Below, piece after piece: positions 22,820 through 36,386 of a stretch of DNA of 64,000 nt (its first letter is position 1; the number at the start of each line of letters is the position of its first letter). The notes beneath the pieces are model-generated. The model had not been told where the DNA came from. It worked only from the letters and a program-made list of their open reading frames with translations, and made no database searches. Location of the stretch: NCBI RefSeq assembly GCF_001598215.1, contig NZ_BCXJ01000001.1, positions 1,213,615 through 1,277,614 of the forward strand, in the 5' to 3' direction. Made by a program: the position numbers and the translations under genes. This DNA is from Shouchella clausii. GTDB taxonomy: Bacteria > Bacillota > Bacilli > Bacillales > Bacillaceae_D.

Positions 22820-22837
22820 TCGGCCTATATAGGCCGA
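22820..22837. repeat. Perfect 18-bp palindrome between gntR and the dehydratase gene
   Basis: TCGGCCTATATAGGCCGA starts 7 bp after the gntR stop and is flanked by CATTC / GAATG, which extends the symmetry. It could be a protein-binding operator for the catabolic genes or an mRNA hairpin. There is no T-run after it, so it is unlikely to be a terminator. Confidence 0.7.
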
Positions 22838-22877
22838 GAATGGTCAGAGCTAATTTTTTAGAAAAGGGTGATGAACT

Positions 22878-23798
22878 GTGGCAAAGAAGCCGTTGGCAAA
22901 AGCATTAGAAACCATTTCTGGCATACCAATCACGCCGTTTCGAAAATCAGACGGCAGCATCGATTGGAACCACTACAAAGAAACCGTTGACAGGATCGTC
23001 GACAATGGCATTGATGTGATCGTTCCTTGTGGAAATACGAGTGAATTCTATGCGCTGTCTCTTGAGGAAGCAAAAGAGGAAGTCCGGCGCACCGTAGAAT
23101 ATGTTAATGGGCGTGCGCTTGTCGTCGCTGGCATCGGATATGCGACGTCAACAGCGATTGAACTTGGAAACGATGCGATAGCGGCCGGGGCAGATGCGGT
23201 CATGATTCATATGCCGATCCACCCTTATGTGACAGCGGGCGGTGTGTGTGCCTACTTCCGCGAAATCATCGAAGCACTAGATTTTCCGTCACTCGTTTAT
23301 TTTAAAGATCCTGAAATTTCCGACCAAGTGCTCGTTGATTTGGCGCCACTTGAAAACCTAGTCGGCGTCAAATATGCGATTAATGATTTGCCTCGCTTTG
23401 CCAAAGTTGTACGTTCGATTCCAGAGGAACATCAGATCGCTTGGATTTGTGGAACAGCAGAGAAATGGGCGCCATTTTTCTGGCATGCGGGGGCAAAAGG
23501 GTTTACTTCTGGGCTTGTGAATCTTCTGCCCGAAAAAGCAGTCGATATGCTGGAAGCATTGCGAAACAATGACAACGATACCGTGTGGCAAATTTGGGAA
23601 GACATTGTCCCTTTCGAGGACTTGCGCGCGAAGTACAACCAAGGCAATAACGTCGTCGTCATTAAAGAAGCAATGGAAATGCTTAGGCAAAATGCTGGGG
23701 TGACAAGGGCACCTGTGAATGAATTAAGCAACGAAGATAAACAGCTTGTGACAGAACTGCTTTCTAGCTGGAAGTTATTACAACCTACGAAAGGATGA
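22878..23798 (+). CDS. 5-dehydro-4-deoxyglucarate dehydratase-like (DHDPS/KdgD superfamily)
   Basis: 306 aa (GTG start; AAAAGGGTGATG upstream). A TIM-barrel class-I lyase: the Schiff-base Lys is in GVKYAINDL and the partner Tyr in SLVYFKD. The N-terminus SGIPITPF and the [11 protein letters not shown] segment are typical of KdgD rather than DapA. KdgD makes alpha-ketoglutarate semialdehyde from 5-dehydro-4-deoxyglucarate with loss of water and CO2. The following dehydrogenase gene uses that product, supporting the call. It overlaps the next reading frame region closely. Confidence 0.82.
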   Translation: MAKKPLAKALETISGIPITPFRKSDGSIDWNHYKETVDRIVDNGIDVIVPCGNTSEFYALSLEEAKEEVRRTVEYVNGRALVVAGIGYATSTAIELGNDAIAAGADAVMIHMPIHPYVTAGGVCAYFREIIEALDFPSLVYFKDPEISDQVLVDLAPLENLVGVKYAINDLPRFAKVVRSIPEEHQIAWICGTAEKWAPFFWHAGAKGFTSGLVNLLPEKAVDMLEALRNNDNDTVWQIWEDIVPFEDLRAKYNQGNNVVVIKEAMEMLRQNAGVTRAPVNELSNEDKQLVTELLSSWKLLQPTKG

Positions 23799-23803
23799 GG
23801 CAA

Positions 23804-26439
<2,636 letters not shown>

Positions 26440-26459
26440 AGCGGGAGGAGGTGTAAGTC

Positions 26460-27434
26460 GTGAAATGGTTCCCTTTGCTCGTGCTGCAGGCTCTTCTTCT
26501 AGTTGCCTGCAGCAACCACGACGAAACAGCCGTTACGCAAGCTGCCATTGACACGTACCCGAAGCAAACGATTGAACTTTATGTCCCTGCCTCGCCAGGA
26601 GGGCAGTCTGATGCTGGGGCAAGAGTGTTAGCACGTCATATCGGAAAGTATTTAGATAGCGACGTTGTCATTGTTAACCAAGACGCTGCAGGTGGTGCAC
26701 TTGCTTATGAAAATGTCTACCGCGCCAAGGCCGATGGATACAAGCTTCTCTATTATCATCAAGCATTGCACACAAGTTATGCAGTTGGCCAATACGATTA
26801 TTCGGCGTTGGAAATGACGCCGATTGGAACCTTTGCTGGCATTAACCAAGTTTTCGTCACGCGTGCTGATGCCCCATGGGATTCACTAGAAGAACTAGTT
26901 GAGGAAGCGAGGCAAAACCCTTACGAAATCCTGTATGGTGGCCAAATCGGCGGAACCACTCATTTTATGGGCGAGCAACTTGGGCAAGTTGCCGATGTCG
27001 ACATTAAAGTGATTGATGTCGGTGGAGAGTCAGACCGTATGACGGCATTGCTCGGCAACCAAATTGATTTTGTTTCTACTGGAATTGGCAACGCCTTAAA
27101 CTATATAGAATCAGGCGATTTTAAAGCGTTAGCCGTTCTATCAGAAGAACGGGATGAGCTGGCACCTGATATTCCGACTGCCCTTGAGCAAGGGTATGAC
27201 GTGCAGTTTCCAATCATCCATACATTATACGGGCCGCCTAATCTGCCCGAAGAGATCATCGACAAATGGAACGCAGCAGCAGAGCAGCTTGCAGAAGATG
27301 AGGAGTATGTACAAGACCTCGCCACCACGTTCCAGAGACATATTCAAATGGATCATCATGAAACCCTTACATTCAACCAAGAAGAACTCAAAAAAGCAGA
27401 AGACATCGCGTTTGAGTTATTTCAAGAAGACTAG
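26460..27434 (+). CDS. TctC-family (tripartite tricarboxylate transporter) substrate-binding lipoprotein
   Basis: 324 aa, GTG start with GGGAGGAGGTG upstream. The signal peptide ends at the lipobox LLVAC, giving lipid-Cys17. Family features are the YPKQTIELYVPASPGGQSDAGARVLA start and the GGTTHFMGE region. It captures a carboxylate outside the membrane for the TctA/TctB pair encoded next. Operon position suggests the ligand is the sugar acid that the preceding enzymes degrade. Confidence 0.87.
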   Translation: MKWFPLLVLQALLLVACSNHDETAVTQAAIDTYPKQTIELYVPASPGGQSDAGARVLARHIGKYLDSDVVIVNQDAAGGALAYENVYRAKADGYKLLYYHQALHTSYAVGQYDYSALEMTPIGTFAGINQVFVTRADAPWDSLEELVEEARQNPYEILYGGQIGGTTHFMGEQLGQVADVDIKVIDVGGESDRMTALLGNQIDFVSTGIGNALNYIESGDFKALAVLSEERDELAPDIPTALEQGYDVQFPIIHTLYGPPNLPEEIIDKWNAAAEQLAEDEEYVQDLATTFQRHIQMDHHETLTFNQEELKKAEDIAFELFQED

Positions 27435-27452
27435 GGATAAGGGGGAGCCAAT

Positions 27453-27926
27453 ATGTCAAAACTCGATTGCTGGATTGGAATGGGAACGCTCATTGTCGGC
27501 GCCTATATAATTTTGGAAACGCTTACGATGGATTATATGAGGCTAATGGATGATCCTGGGCCCGTTTTATTGCCAAGAATAGTCGGTACGGCACTTGTCA
27601 TTTGTGGTGCTGCTTTAACAGTAGGAGGATTAAAAGCAAAGAAAAAAACGGAGCCGAAAGAGGATTCACCTGAGGCAAAAGCGCGGCAAAAGAAAATGTA
27701 TGTGATATTAGGAAGTTTGTTTCTATATGCTGTCGCTTTTTCGGCGTTAGGGTACGTATTAAGCACATTCCTTTTTTTAGCAGCCACGACTTTGTACTTG
27801 TCTAGTAAGAGAACGAAAAAACATGTCGTTCAAGTAACAGTGGCCTCACTACTTATTACTTTTTCAATCTATTGGATATTTACCGAATACCTTGATGTTT
27901 TATTGCCAGGCGGATTTTTCCGATGA
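27453..27926 (+). CDS. TctB-family small membrane subunit of a tripartite tricarboxylate transporter
   Basis: 157 aa with four predicted membrane helices and a charged cytoplasmic loop (KAKKKTEPKEDSPEAKARQKK). The size and the position between tctC and tctA identify it as TctB, since sequence conservation in this family is low. A ribosome site (AAGGGGGAG) precedes the ATG. Confidence 0.83.
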   Translation: MSKLDCWIGMGTLIVGAYIILETLTMDYMRLMDDPGPVLLPRIVGTALVICGAALTVGGLKAKKKTEPKEDSPEAKARQKKMYVILGSLFLYAVAFSALGYVLSTFLFLAATTLYLSSKRTKKHVVQVTVASLLITFSIYWIFTEYLDVLLPGGFFR

Positions 27927-27941
27927 AGGGGGACGAAATCA

Positions 27942-29435
27942 ATGGATGTTTTACTTGCGAGCATAACTGACGTGTTCACCCCTTTTGTCGTGTTGTTAAT
28001 GGTACTAGGGGTGTTTATTGGCCTCATATTTGGCACAGTGCCTGGCCTAACCTCAACGATGGCCATGGCCTTGTTCGTGCCGTTTACGTTCCAACTAGAA
28101 CCGATACAAGGAATCAGTTTTCTTGTCTGCTTGCACTTAGGCGGCGTTTCTGGCGGGCTCGTTGCTTCTACACTTCTTGGAATACCAGGAACGCCCTCAT
28201 CGATCGCCACTACGTTCGATGCGTACCCAATGGCGAAAAACGGCGAACCAGTAAGAGCGCTCGGCATTGGTATTGTCGCCTCACTTGTTGGCGGTTTACT
28301 AAGCTTTATTGCCTTGACTACCATTTCTCCCCTTATTTCCAGGTTTGCGGTGCAGATGGGGCCATTTGAGTTTTTTGCTTTAATTTTTTTCGCGCTTTCC
28401 TTGCTTGCCGTCCTGGCCCAAGGTAGCATGTTGAAAGGGATTACTGCTGGCTTTATTGGCTTAGCGATTGGCATGGTAGGGTTCGCACCAATTGATGGGC
28501 TGCAGCGCTATACATTTGGCGTGTTAGAGCTAAAAGGCGGCATCAGCCTGTTGCCGCTTATCATGGGCTTATTCGCCATCGCTCAACTTTTATCGGAAAT
28601 AAAAGCAGGCGATGAGCGGAAAGAAATGAACTTCTCTGTTAAAGGAATCGGCATAAAGGTGGCAGAATTATTTCAAAATAAATGGAATATGCTGCGTTCG
28701 TCGATCATCGGGATTGCATTTGGCATATTGCCAGGGTTGGGGAGCGGTACGGCAAACCTTGTTGCCTATGCACAAACGAAGCAAGCATCAAAAAACCGCG
28801 ACAAGTTTGGGAAAGGGGCACCGGAAGGCATCTATGCGTCTGAATCAGCGAATACCGCTGCTGTTGGCGGATCACTTATTCCGATGCTAACACTCGGTAT
28901 ACCTGGCGATACGGTAACAGCGATTTTGCTTGGCGGCTTTATGATTCATGGCATTCAGCCTGGTCCGCTTTTCTTTGCAGAAAACCGCGAAATTGTCAAT
29001 GTCGTATTTATTGCTTTCATTGTTGCTATCTTTCTCGTTCTTTTATTTCAAGCGTTCGCGATGCGATTTTTTACACGTGTATTGATGATTTCAAAAGAAT
29101 ATTTGTTCCCAATTATCCTTGTCTTATGTTTCGTTGGCGCCTTTGCCACCAACTCTTCTGTTTTCGATATTGGCGTCATGCTCTTTTTTGGGGTTATTGG
29201 CTACATTTTGTTAAAGGCCAAGTTTCCGATTGCTCCGCTCATTTTGGGTTTTATTCTCGGGCCCCTTTTGGAAACGTATTTGCGGAGAGCACTCATGTCG
29301 ACAGGCAATGTGGCCGACTTTTTTACGAAACCATTTTCAGCGATTTTCATTTTAATTGGTGTCGGTTGCGTCCTATACACCTTTATAAATGAAACGCGTT
29401 CGAACAAGAAAGACTCAAAATCAGCAAGTATGTAA
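27942..29435 (+). CDS. TctA-family large membrane subunit of a tripartite tricarboxylate transporter
   Basis: 497 aa with about 11-12 helices. The conserved GTVPGLTSTMAMALFVPFTF, GIPGTPSSIATTFDAYPMAK and the second-half GILPGLGSGTANLVAYAQTKQASK are TctA signatures. It forms the ion-coupled channel for the carboxylate captured by the TctC protein. It completes the gntR-kdgD-aldH-enolase-tctCBA unit. Confidence 0.9.
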   Translation: MDVLLASITDVFTPFVVLLMVLGVFIGLIFGTVPGLTSTMAMALFVPFTFQLEPIQGISFLVCLHLGGVSGGLVASTLLGIPGTPSSIATTFDAYPMAKNGEPVRALGIGIVASLVGGLLSFIALTTISPLISRFAVQMGPFEFFALIFFALSLLAVLAQGSMLKGITAGFIGLAIGMVGFAPIDGLQRYTFGVLELKGGISLLPLIMGLFAIAQLLSEIKAGDERKEMNFSVKGIGIKVAELFQNKWNMLRSSIIGIAFGILPGLGSGTANLVAYAQTKQASKNRDKFGKGAPEGIYASESANTAAVGGSLIPMLTLGIPGDTVTAILLGGFMIHGIQPGPLFFAENREIVNVVFIAFIVAIFLVLLFQAFAMRFFTRVLMISKEYLFPIILVLCFVGAFATNSSVFDIGVMLFFGVIGYILLKAKFPIAPLILGFILGPLLETYLRRALMSTGNVADFFTKPFSAIFILIGVGCVLYTFINETRSNKKDSKSASM

Positions 29436-29562
29436 TCATTTTGTAGCTTGATGGGCACCCAGGCAATAAGAAGCAGAAGAAACTGTTGTTAGCCTAAGGT
29501 TTGGCATTTTGCAAAAGCCATGCTATCGTTAAGGGGAAAGAAAAAACGGGAGGCAGGCGTTT

Positions 29563-30015
29563 ATGGCTGATAGTGAAATTCTTCCCCCTGCTGTAGCATC
29601 TTTTTTAAACGGTGAACAATTGGAAAAAAAACAGCATGAGGCGATGCATTTTTTAACGGTTGATGAAAATGGCTTTCCATATAAAGCGATGGTGAGTGTC
29701 GGAGAAGTGTTAGCCTATTCAAAAGACCGCATACGGATTGCGTTATGGAGTGGGACACAAACGGATAACTATGCGATGCGTTCGAAAAAAGCAGTGCTCT
29801 TGCTCGTTACGTGCGAAACGGCTTTTGATATTCAGCTTAAACTTGAGCCGATAGGCCGTCAAGAGGACCTTGCCCTTTACGAAGGGCGCGTCTTACGTGT
29901 GAAAGCCGACCAAGCGCCTTATGCCAAATTAGAGTCGGCGGTGCGCTTTACTTTAAAGGATCCTGATGCTTCACTCGCCCATTGGCGCCACAAACTTCAG
30001 CTTCTAAAAAACTAG
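29563..30015 (+). CDS. Pyridoxamine 5'-phosphate oxidase-fold (FMN-binding split barrel) protein
   Basis: 150 aa. The split-barrel pattern [55 protein letters not shown] matches the PPOX-like family, which binds FMN, F420 or heme. The substrate is unknown. A ribosome site (GGGAGGCAGG) precedes the ATG. It stands between the Tct operon and secG. Confidence 0.7.
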   Translation: MADSEILPPAVASFLNGEQLEKKQHEAMHFLTVDENGFPYKAMVSVGEVLAYSKDRIRIALWSGTQTDNYAMRSKKAVLLLVTCETAFDIQLKLEPIGRQEDLALYEGRVLRVKADQAPYAKLESAVRFTLKDPDASLAHWRHKLQLLKN

Positions 30016-30083
30016 CCTATTGTTTTCAAAGGCATGGCTATGCTAAACTAGTGATACTGACGTGTTCGTGGAGGTGTTTGTTG

Positions 30084-30314
30084 ATGCAGCTGTTTTTGAT
30101 GATCGCATTAATTATTGTTTCTGTCCTTCTAGTCGCTGTCGTCCTCTTGCAGCCAGGCCGCAGCTCTGGGTTATCAGGAGCCATTACTGGAGGGGCAGAG
30201 CAGTTGCTAGGAAAACAAAAAGCGCGCGGGCTTGATGCGGTTTTGCATCGAGCAACAATCGTACTTGCTGTTTTGTTTTTTATTTTGACAGGGTTAAATG
30301 CGTATTTCCTATAA
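30084..30314 (+). CDS. secG: SecG, preprotein translocase subunit
   Basis: 76 aa from ATG 30084, preceded by GGAGGTG. It has two transmembrane helices flanking the conserved [29 protein letters not shown] loop, the SecG signature. It helps SecYE-SecA move proteins across the membrane. The order secG-est-rnr-smpB-ssrA is conserved in Bacilli. Confidence 0.95.
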   Translation: MQLFLMIALIIVSVLLVAVVLLQPGRSSGLSGAITGGAEQLLGKQKARGLDAVLHRATIVLAVLFFILTGLNAYFL

Positions 30315-30323
30315 ACGATGCGA

Positions 30324-30350
30324 AACACCTGGGCTTGCCAGGTGTTTTTT
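30324..30350 (+). terminator. Rho-independent terminator after secG
   Basis: AACACCTGG / CCAGGTGTT with a 5-nt loop is followed by TTTT. It separates secG from the next genes. Confidence 0.88.
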
Positions 30351-30407
30351 CTGTTTCCTGTTTAATTGCAGCTTAAAAAAGGAACAATCGGATATAGAGG
30401 TGATGAA

Positions 30408-31379
30408 GTGCGCTTAAGCATCTTAGACCAAGTGCCTATAACCATAGGACAATCAGCGGAACAAACAGCGGAACAAACGTTTTCTCTTGTTGAGCTTGCT
30501 GAACAATGGGGGTACGAACGGTACTGGTTTGCCGAACACCACGGCACAAGGGGGCTTGCTTCCAGTGCTCCTGAAGTGTGGATGGCGGCGGCTGCTGCAA
30601 GGACGAAGACGATTCATGTAGGTTCTGGAGGCATTTTGCTGTCTCAGTATAGCGCTTATAAAGTAGCGGCCCAATTAAGGCAACTAGAAGCGATGTTCCC
30701 AGGTCGAATTGACGGTGGCATTGGTAACTCCCCTGGAGGCACTGAACGAATCCGCGCTGCTCTTGCCAATGGACATACGGACGGGATCGCTATGTTTTGG
30801 GAGAAAGTCGATGCCCTTTCCAAGTGGGTACAAGGCGGCAGGCACCAGGAAGTGACTGTTTCGCCGAAACCAGCAAGTGCACCAAACTTGTTTATCCTTG
30901 GTCTTGGGGAGCGGAGCGCCATCGAAGCGGGCCGGCGTGGGCTAGGTTTTGTACACGGGCGTTTTATCGAGCCTGAACGAGGGAGATTGGCACACGCTGC
31001 ATATCGACAAGCGTTTAGGGGCGAAGGGAAACCAGATGCGTTAACGGCGGTATTTATCATTTGTGGCGAAACGGACGAGCATGCTGAAGAGTTGGCCAAA
31101 ACTCAAGATTTATGGTTGTTGCGGACGGAAAAAGGCTTAGATAGCCGCGTACCAAGCAGCAAAACAGTTGCCTCCGTTAAGCTAAGCGAACAAGACCGTG
31201 CCCGTATCCAAGGGAACCGAAAGCGGATGATTATTGGCGGGCCTGATACTGTAAAACGGGAGTTAGATAAAATCGCGAACGAAACAGGATGCGACCAATT
31301 TCTAGTTCTAACGAATATCGATGATTTTGATGAAAAATGCCGTTCTTATGCACGGCTGGCAGTCTGTTTTCACAAATAG
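30408..31379 (+). CDS. LLM-class (luciferase-like) flavin-dependent oxidoreductase
   Basis: 323 aa from GTG 30408 (GAGGTG five bases upstream). It begins LSILDQVPI and contains RYWFAEHHGTRGLASSAPEV, the signature of the bacterial-luciferase-like MsnO8 subgroup, with GGIGNSPGGTERIR later. Such enzymes use FMNH2 and oxygen, with varied substrates. In related genomes similar genes lie apart from secG-est, so this may be an insertion into the block. The substrate is unknown. Confidence 0.83.
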   Translation: MRLSILDQVPITIGQSAEQTAEQTFSLVELAEQWGYERYWFAEHHGTRGLASSAPEVWMAAAAARTKTIHVGSGGILLSQYSAYKVAAQLRQLEAMFPGRIDGGIGNSPGGTERIRAALANGHTDGIAMFWEKVDALSKWVQGGRHQEVTVSPKPASAPNLFILGLGERSAIEAGRRGLGFVHGRFIEPERGRLAHAAYRQAFRGEGKPDALTAVFIICGETDEHAEELAKTQDLWLLRTEKGLDSRVPSSKTVASVKLSEQDRARIQGNRKRMIIGGPDTVKRELDKIANETGCDQFLVLTNIDDFDEKCRSYARLAVCFHK

Positions 31380-31401
31380 AAAGCAACAGGAGGAACCTTT
31401 T

Positions 31402-32136
31402 GTGATTGGGTGTTTATGCATACATGGCTTTACTGGGGATCCGTGGGAAGTACAGCCCATTGCAGACGAACTAGCAAAGCAGCCTGGCTGGCTTGTTTAC
31501 ACGCCTGTATTGCCTGGCCACGGGCAAGGGAGTTTGCGGGAGTTAAAAAATGTGACGTACAAACAGTGGGTATTTGCTGTTGAAGTAGCGGCTGAAGAAA
31601 TGAGAAAACGGTGCGACCGCCTTTATGTGATTGGTTTTTCCATGGGTGGAATGCTCGCCAGCTACATAGCAGCCCGTTTTCCCGTGGACAAGCTTGTACT
31701 TTTAAACGCTGCGGCCTACTATATGAATCCGAAACAGTTTGTAAAAGATATGTTCTCTGCCATTCGCTACCATCTGACTGGCGAACAAGAAGGCGATGAG
31801 CTGATTGAACTTTATGAAAGGAAATTCCGGACAACGCCATTCGCCGCCGTGCGCCAATTTCTGCAACTGGTCCAAAAAACAAAGCCTTATGCAAGTAAAG
31901 TGACGGTGCCAACGCTCATTATCCAAGGGGAGCTTGATGGTCTTGTCCCGTTAAAGTCTGCTTATTATCTTTATGATGTGATCGGGTCAAAGACAAAAGA
32001 AATCAAAGTGATGAAACGATCACGCCATATGATTTGCCATGGATATGAAGCCGATAAAGTGATTGAGGAAATTAAAACGTTTCTGACAGATAGACAAACA
32101 GAGAGGGAAGATGACAATGAAATTAGTGCCACCTAA
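31402..32136 (+). CDS. Alpha/beta hydrolase (carboxylesterase-like)
   Basis: 244 aa from GTG 31402, eight bases after AGGAGG. It has the [10 protein letters not shown] oxyanion segment, the nucleophile elbow IGFSMGGM, an acid near [11 protein letters not shown] and the catalytic His near SRHMICH. It is related to the Est carboxylesterase encoded next and overlaps its start by 20 bases, suggesting an old tandem duplication with divergence. Longer upstream starts would run into the previous gene. Confidence 0.78.
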   Translation: MIGCLCIHGFTGDPWEVQPIADELAKQPGWLVYTPVLPGHGQGSLRELKNVTYKQWVFAVEVAAEEMRKRCDRLYVIGFSMGGMLASYIAARFPVDKLVLLNAAAYYMNPKQFVKDMFSAIRYHLTGEQEGDELIELYERKFRTTPFAAVRQFLQLVQKTKPYASKVTVPTLIIQGELDGLVPLKSAYYLYDVIGSKTKEIKVMKRSRHMICHGYEADKVIEEIKTFLTDRQTEREDDNEISAT

Positions 32137-32863
32137 ACCTTTTACATTTGAAGGAGGACAGCGGGCTATTCTGTTATTGCATGGCTTTACAGGAACGACT
32201 GCTGATGTCCGCATGCTTGGCCGCTTTTTGCAAAAGCATGGCTATACATGCCACGCGCCTCTATATAGAGGGCATGGCGTGCCACCAGAAGAGCTTGTTA
32301 AGTACAGCCCAAAAGATTGGTGGGCAGATGTGCAGGCGGCGTATGAACAATTGCAACAAGATGGCTATAAGGAAATCGCAGTGTGCGGATTATCCCTTGG
32401 CGGTGTTTTTTCATTAAAAGCAGGTTTCTCTATGCCCGTAAAGGGAATCATATCGATGTGTGCCCCAGTCCGCCCTAAAACGGAGGAAGCAATTAAAGAT
32501 GGGATGCTCCGTTATGCGAAAGAGTACAAGCATCTTGAAAAGAAAGACAACGCTGTGATCGAAGCTGAAATGCGCGCACTTGCCGAAAAATCACTTGAGC
32601 CCCTTTATCAGCTGCGGCAACTGATGGATGACGTACGGGAGCAGCTTGACTTGATTTATGCGCCAACGTTTGTTGTCCAAGCTCGCCATGACGAAATGAT
32701 CGATACCGAAAGCGCTACGATTATTTGCAACAATGTTGGCACAGACGACAAAAAGCTAAAGTGGTATGAACATTCGACCCACGTGATTACACTCGGTGAG
32801 GAGAAAGAACAGCTCCACGAAGATATACTCGAGTTTTTAAATCACTTAGATTGGTCAAACTAA
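32117..32863 (+). CDS. est: Carboxylesterase Est (YvaK/Est30 type)
   Basis: 248 aa from ATG 32117. It is close in pattern to Bacillus/Geobacillus Est30: [26 protein letters not shown], Ser93 in [11 protein letters not shown], Asp in QARHDEMID and His in STHVITL. It hydrolyses short-chain esters in the cytosol. The in-frame ATG at 32111 is a less likely start (ribosome site AGGGA too close). Confidence 0.92.
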   Translation: MKLVPPKPFTFEGGQRAILLLHGFTGTTADVRMLGRFLQKHGYTCHAPLYRGHGVPPEELVKYSPKDWWADVQAAYEQLQQDGYKEIAVCGLSLGGVFSLKAGFSMPVKGIISMCAPVRPKTEEAIKDGMLRYAKEYKHLEKKDNAVIEAEMRALAEKSLEPLYQLRQLMDDVREQLDLIYAPTFVVQARHDEMIDTESATIICNNVGTDDKKLKWYEHSTHVITLGEEKEQLHEDILEFLNHLDWSN

Positions 32864-32889
32864 AAACAAAAGCTAGAAGGAGGGAAATA

Positions 32890-35229
32890 ATGGCTGCTCG
32901 ATTAAAAGAAGAGCTCCTTGCCTATTTTCAAAATGAGGCGAAAAAGCCTGTTACAGTAGATGAACTAGAAGAGCAGTTCGGCATAGCTTCTGGTGATGCC
33001 TTTAAAACGCTGATCCAAGGCTTGAATGAGCTGGAAGAAGAAGGGAGCATTGTGCGTACGCGGACAAACCGCTATGGCATCCCCGAAAAAATGAATTTAG
33101 TGCGTGGCCGTGTCCAAGGCCATGCAAAAGGATTCGCCTTTGTGTTACCTGAAAACGGCGAGGAAGACATTTATGTTCCACAAGGTTCCTTGTCAGGGGC
33201 CATGAATGGCGACATCGTCCTTGTCCGCATGGATGAACGGACAAGTGGCGCCCGGGCGGAAGGAAAAGTGATCCGCATTATTGAACGGAAAGTGACAGAA
33301 GTTGTCGGCGAATATAAACAGTTTTCTTCGTATGCGTTAGTGGTTGCCGACGACAAACGGATTAGCGCGGACTTCCTTGTTGTCAACGGGCAGGAAAAAG
33401 GTGCAGTCGATGGCCACAAAGTAATCGCGACGATTACAAAATATCCAGAAGGCCGCTTCGGCGGGGAAGCAGAAATAAAAGAAGTGCTTGGCCATAAAAA
33501 TGACCCAGGCATGGACATTCTGTCGATCATTTACAAATATGGCATTCCTCAAAGTTTTTCCGAAGAAGCGCTTGCACAAGCGGCAAACGTGCCAGATGCG
33601 ATCTCAGAAGCAGACTTGCAGGAAAGGCGCGACTTAAGGAATGAGGAAATCGTCACCATTGATGGAGCTGATGCCAAAGACCTAGACGATGCTGTACAAG
33701 TAAAAAAATTAGAAAACGGCCATTTTTTGCTAGGCGTACACATTGCTGATGTTTCCCATTATGTCGAAGAAGGGTCGCCAATTGATAATGAAGCGTCTGA
33801 CCGCGCTACGAGCGTCTATCTAGTTGACCGTGTGATTCCGATGATTCCACACCGCCTTTCGAATGGCATTTGCAGCTTAAACCCAAAAGTAGACCGTTTG
33901 ACGCTGTCTTGCCAAATGGAAATCGACCAAAATGGTGGCGTTGTGAACCACGAGATTTTCCAAAGTGTCATTCGAACGACAGAGCGAATGACGTATAGCG
34001 ACGTCAACAAAATACTAGTCGAACAAGACGAGGCCTTGAGAGAGCGCTATGAAGCGCTAGTGCCGATGTTTGAAGCAATGGAAGAATTGGCACAGATTTT
34101 AAGAGACAAACGCTTCGCCCGTGGCGCCATTGACTTTGACTTTAAAGAAGCAAAAGTGCTTGTCAATGAAGAAGGCAAAGCGACAGATGTTGTACTGCGA
34201 GAGCGCTCAGTTGCGGAGAAACTAATTGAAGAATTTATGCTTGCCGCTAATGAGACAGTTGCTGAACATTTCCATTGGCTAAAATTGCCTTTTGTATACC
34301 GGATCCACGAAGACCCTGATGCGGATAAATTCAATTCGTTTTTAGAGTTTATTACTGGGTTTGGCTATGTGGTTCGGGGCACAGCTAATACCGTCCATCC
34401 CCGTGCCTTGCAAGCCCTTTTAGAGGAAATTGCTGGGGAACCAGAAGAAATGGTGATTAGCCGCGTCATGCTCCGCTCAATGAAACAGGCGAAGTACGAC
34501 GTCCACCCTGTCGGCCACTTTGGGTTGTCAGCAGACTTTTATACCCATTTTACTTCGCCAATCCGCCGGTATCCTGATTTGCTCGTCCATCGCCTCATCC
34601 GCACTTACTTGATCAAAGGCAAAACGGATCGCAATACGACGGCAAAATGGCAGGAAGTTCTGCCTGGTTTAACAGCTCACGCATCGGAAATGGAGCGACG
34701 CGCAATTGACGCTGAACGGGACACAGACAGTGTGAAAAAAGCCCAATACATGGAAGATAAAATTGGGGAGACGTTTACAGGGATCATTAGCGGCGTTACC
34801 AACTTCGGTTTATTTGTCGAATTGGAGAACACGGTAGAAGGGTTAGTCCATGTTAGCTATTTGACAGACGATTACTACCATTATGACCAAAAGCATTATG
34901 CGATGATTGGCGAACGAAGCGGCACCGTTTTCCGCATCGGCGATGAACTCGAAGTCCGTGTTATTCAAGTAAATGTCGAAGAAGCATCGGTCGACTTTGA
35001 AATTGTCGGTATGCAGCCGCGCAAGCCCCGGAAAACACCTGAGCGGCCAAAAGTGATTGATGGCGGAAAAAGACAGCAGCGGAACGGAAAAAAACGTGAC
35101 AAGAATCGTTTGACAGGCGATCCGAAAATAGATGGCAACCGGTCAACGGCAAAGCGGAAGAAAAAACCGTTTTATGAAAACGCCCCTAAAGCGAAGCGAA
35201 AAAAAGGCCGTCGTAAAACGCGCAAATGA
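32890..35229 (+). CDS. rnr: Ribonuclease R
   Basis: 779 aa from ATG 32890 (AAGGAGGGAAAT upstream). Domains in order: an N-terminal HTH-like winged domain, two cold-shock domains, the RNB exonuclease core ([18 protein letters not shown] with the metal-binding Asp cluster), an S1 domain ([31 protein letters not shown]) and a very basic Lys/Arg tail from about residue 710. It degrades structured RNA 3' to 5' and acts with tmRNA-SmpB on faulty messages, in line with the smpB-ssrA neighbours. Confidence 0.97.
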   Translation: MAARLKEELLAYFQNEAKKPVTVDELEEQFGIASGDAFKTLIQGLNELEEEGSIVRTRTNRYGIPEKMNLVRGRVQGHAKGFAFVLPENGEEDIYVPQGSLSGAMNGDIVLVRMDERTSGARAEGKVIRIIERKVTEVVGEYKQFSSYALVVADDKRISADFLVVNGQEKGAVDGHKVIATITKYPEGRFGGEAEIKEVLGHKNDPGMDILSIIYKYGIPQSFSEEALAQAANVPDAISEADLQERRDLRNEEIVTIDGADAKDLDDAVQVKKLENGHFLLGVHIADVSHYVEEGSPIDNEASDRATSVYLVDRVIPMIPHRLSNGICSLNPKVDRLTLSCQMEIDQNGGVVNHEIFQSVIRTTERMTYSDVNKILVEQDEALRERYEALVPMFEAMEELAQILRDKRFARGAIDFDFKEAKVLVNEEGKATDVVLRERSVAEKLIEEFMLAANETVAEHFHWLKLPFVYRIHEDPDADKFNSFLEFITGFGYVVRGTANTVHPRALQALLEEIAGEPEEMVISRVMLRSMKQAKYDVHPVGHFGLSADFYTHFTSPIRRYPDLLVHRLIRTYLIKGKTDRNTTAKWQEVLPGLTAHASEMERRAIDAERDTDSVKKAQYMEDKIGETFTGIISGVTNFGLFVELENTVEGLVHVSYLTDDYYHYDQKHYAMIGERSGTVFRIGDELEVRVIQVNVEEASVDFEIVGMQPRKPRKTPERPKVIDGGKRQQRNGKKRDKNRLTGDPKIDGNRSTAKRKKKPFYENAPKAKRKKGRRKTRK

Positions 35230-35347
35230 CAGCTTTTGGATAGTGTCCCGTCGTGTATGACTAGGACATCCGACAGTTTCTTACATGTACCTTCTTGCAC
35301 GATGCTTGTTTTCTCTCGTACACTACAAGCAATAAGGAGGGAGAAAC

Positions 35348-35743
35348 GTGACAAAAACAGAAATTGGCATATTGCTTGTCCGTGTCACAACAGGAATCAT
35401 TTTCCTATTCCACGGGCTTGGTAAGTTTAATGGCGGAATTGAAGGGACGGGCGCGTTTTTTGATTCAATCGGCATTCCAGCAGCAATGGCGAGCGTTGTT
35501 GCCTTTGTCGAGATCATTGGCGGGCTCGCCCTTATCCTCGGATTAGGCACACGTATTATTGGCGCTGTGTTTGCGGCGATTATGGTTGTGGCCATCATAA
35601 CCGCCAAATGGGAAGCAGGCCTGCTTGGCGGCTACGAGCTTGATCTCATTTTGCTGGTAACTTCGCTTTTGCTTGTGTTAAACGGCAGCAAACTGCTTGC
35701 CATCGATCAGCTTTTTGGAAAGAAAAAGCGCCGTCGCTTTTAA
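35348..35743 (+). CDS. DoxX-family membrane protein
   Basis: 131 aa, GTG start with GGAGGGAGAAAC upstream. It has four transmembrane helices. RVTTGIIFLFHGLGKF and the GGLALILGLGTRIIG segment match the DoxX family (quinol oxidase subunit-like, redox-stress associated; function poorly defined). It ends in a basic tail (KKKRRRF). It is inserted between rnr and smpB and has a possible promoter TTGCAC-18-TACACT upstream. Confidence 0.8.
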   Translation: MTKTEIGILLVRVTTGIIFLFHGLGKFNGGIEGTGAFFDSIGIPAAMASVVAFVEIIGGLALILGLGTRIIGAVFAAIMVVAIITAKWEAGLLGGYELDLILLVTSLLLVLNGSKLLAIDQLFGKKKRRRF

Positions 35744-35826
35744 CGTCTGTCGTTTAGAGAAATTGACGAATGACCGCTCCATTGGTACGATAAAAGGAAG
35801 ATGGTAGAAAGATGCAGGTGGAACGC

Positions 35827-36297
35827 ATGGGAGAAACGACAGAAGGCAAAGTTGTTGCACAAAATAAAAAAGCACGCCATGATTATTTTATTGAAGAAAC
35901 ATTTGAAGCGGGCATTGTCCTAACCGGAACAGAAATCAAGTCGATTCGGGCTGGAAAAATGAATTTAAAAGATTCGTTTGCCCGCATCAAAAATGGCGAA
36001 GCTTTTCTGTACAATGCCCACATCAGTGAATACGAACAAGGCAACCGTTACAACCACGAACCGACACGGCCGCGGAAACTGTTGCTCCATAAAAAACAAA
36101 TCAATACATTAATTGGGCAAACGCAGCAAAAAGGCTATTCAATCGTGCCATTAAAAGTCTATATTAAAAACGGCTTTGCCAAAGTGCTTATCGGACTGGC
36201 AAAAGGGAAGAAAAACTACGATAAGCGAGAGACATTACGGCGAAAAGACGCGAAGCGCGAAGTAGAACGGGCGATAAAAGAGCGAATGCGCGGTTAA
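35827..36297 (+). CDS. smpB: SmpB, tmRNA-binding protein
   Basis: 156 aa from ATG 35827 (GGTGG upstream); an in-frame ATG at 35812 is less likely. The beta-barrel signature [29 protein letters not shown] and the basic C-terminal tail ([22 protein letters not shown]) are complete. It delivers alanyl-tmRNA to stalled ribosomes. The ssrA gene follows directly. Confidence 0.97.
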   Translation: MGETTEGKVVAQNKKARHDYFIEETFEAGIVLTGTEIKSIRAGKMNLKDSFARIKNGEAFLYNAHISEYEQGNRYNHEPTRPRKLLLHKKQINTLIGQTQQKGYSIVPLKVYIKNGFAKVLIGLAKGKKNYDKRETLRRKDAKREVERAIKERMRG

Positions 36298-36320
36298 TGG
36301 AAGTGGGAAACGGCAAATTG

Positions 36321-36348
36321 TTGACATTTCAACAAAATGTAGTATAAT
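36321..36348 (+). promoter_or_regulatory. Candidate ssrA promoter
   Basis: TTGACA (36321-36326) and TATAAT (36343-36348), both consensus, are separated by 16 bp. Initiation would be near 36355, about 30 bases before the mature tmRNA 5' end. Confidence 0.75.
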
Positions 36349-36386
36349 GAAATATCCAGGCATTGACCTGGACTTTTCAAAAACAA

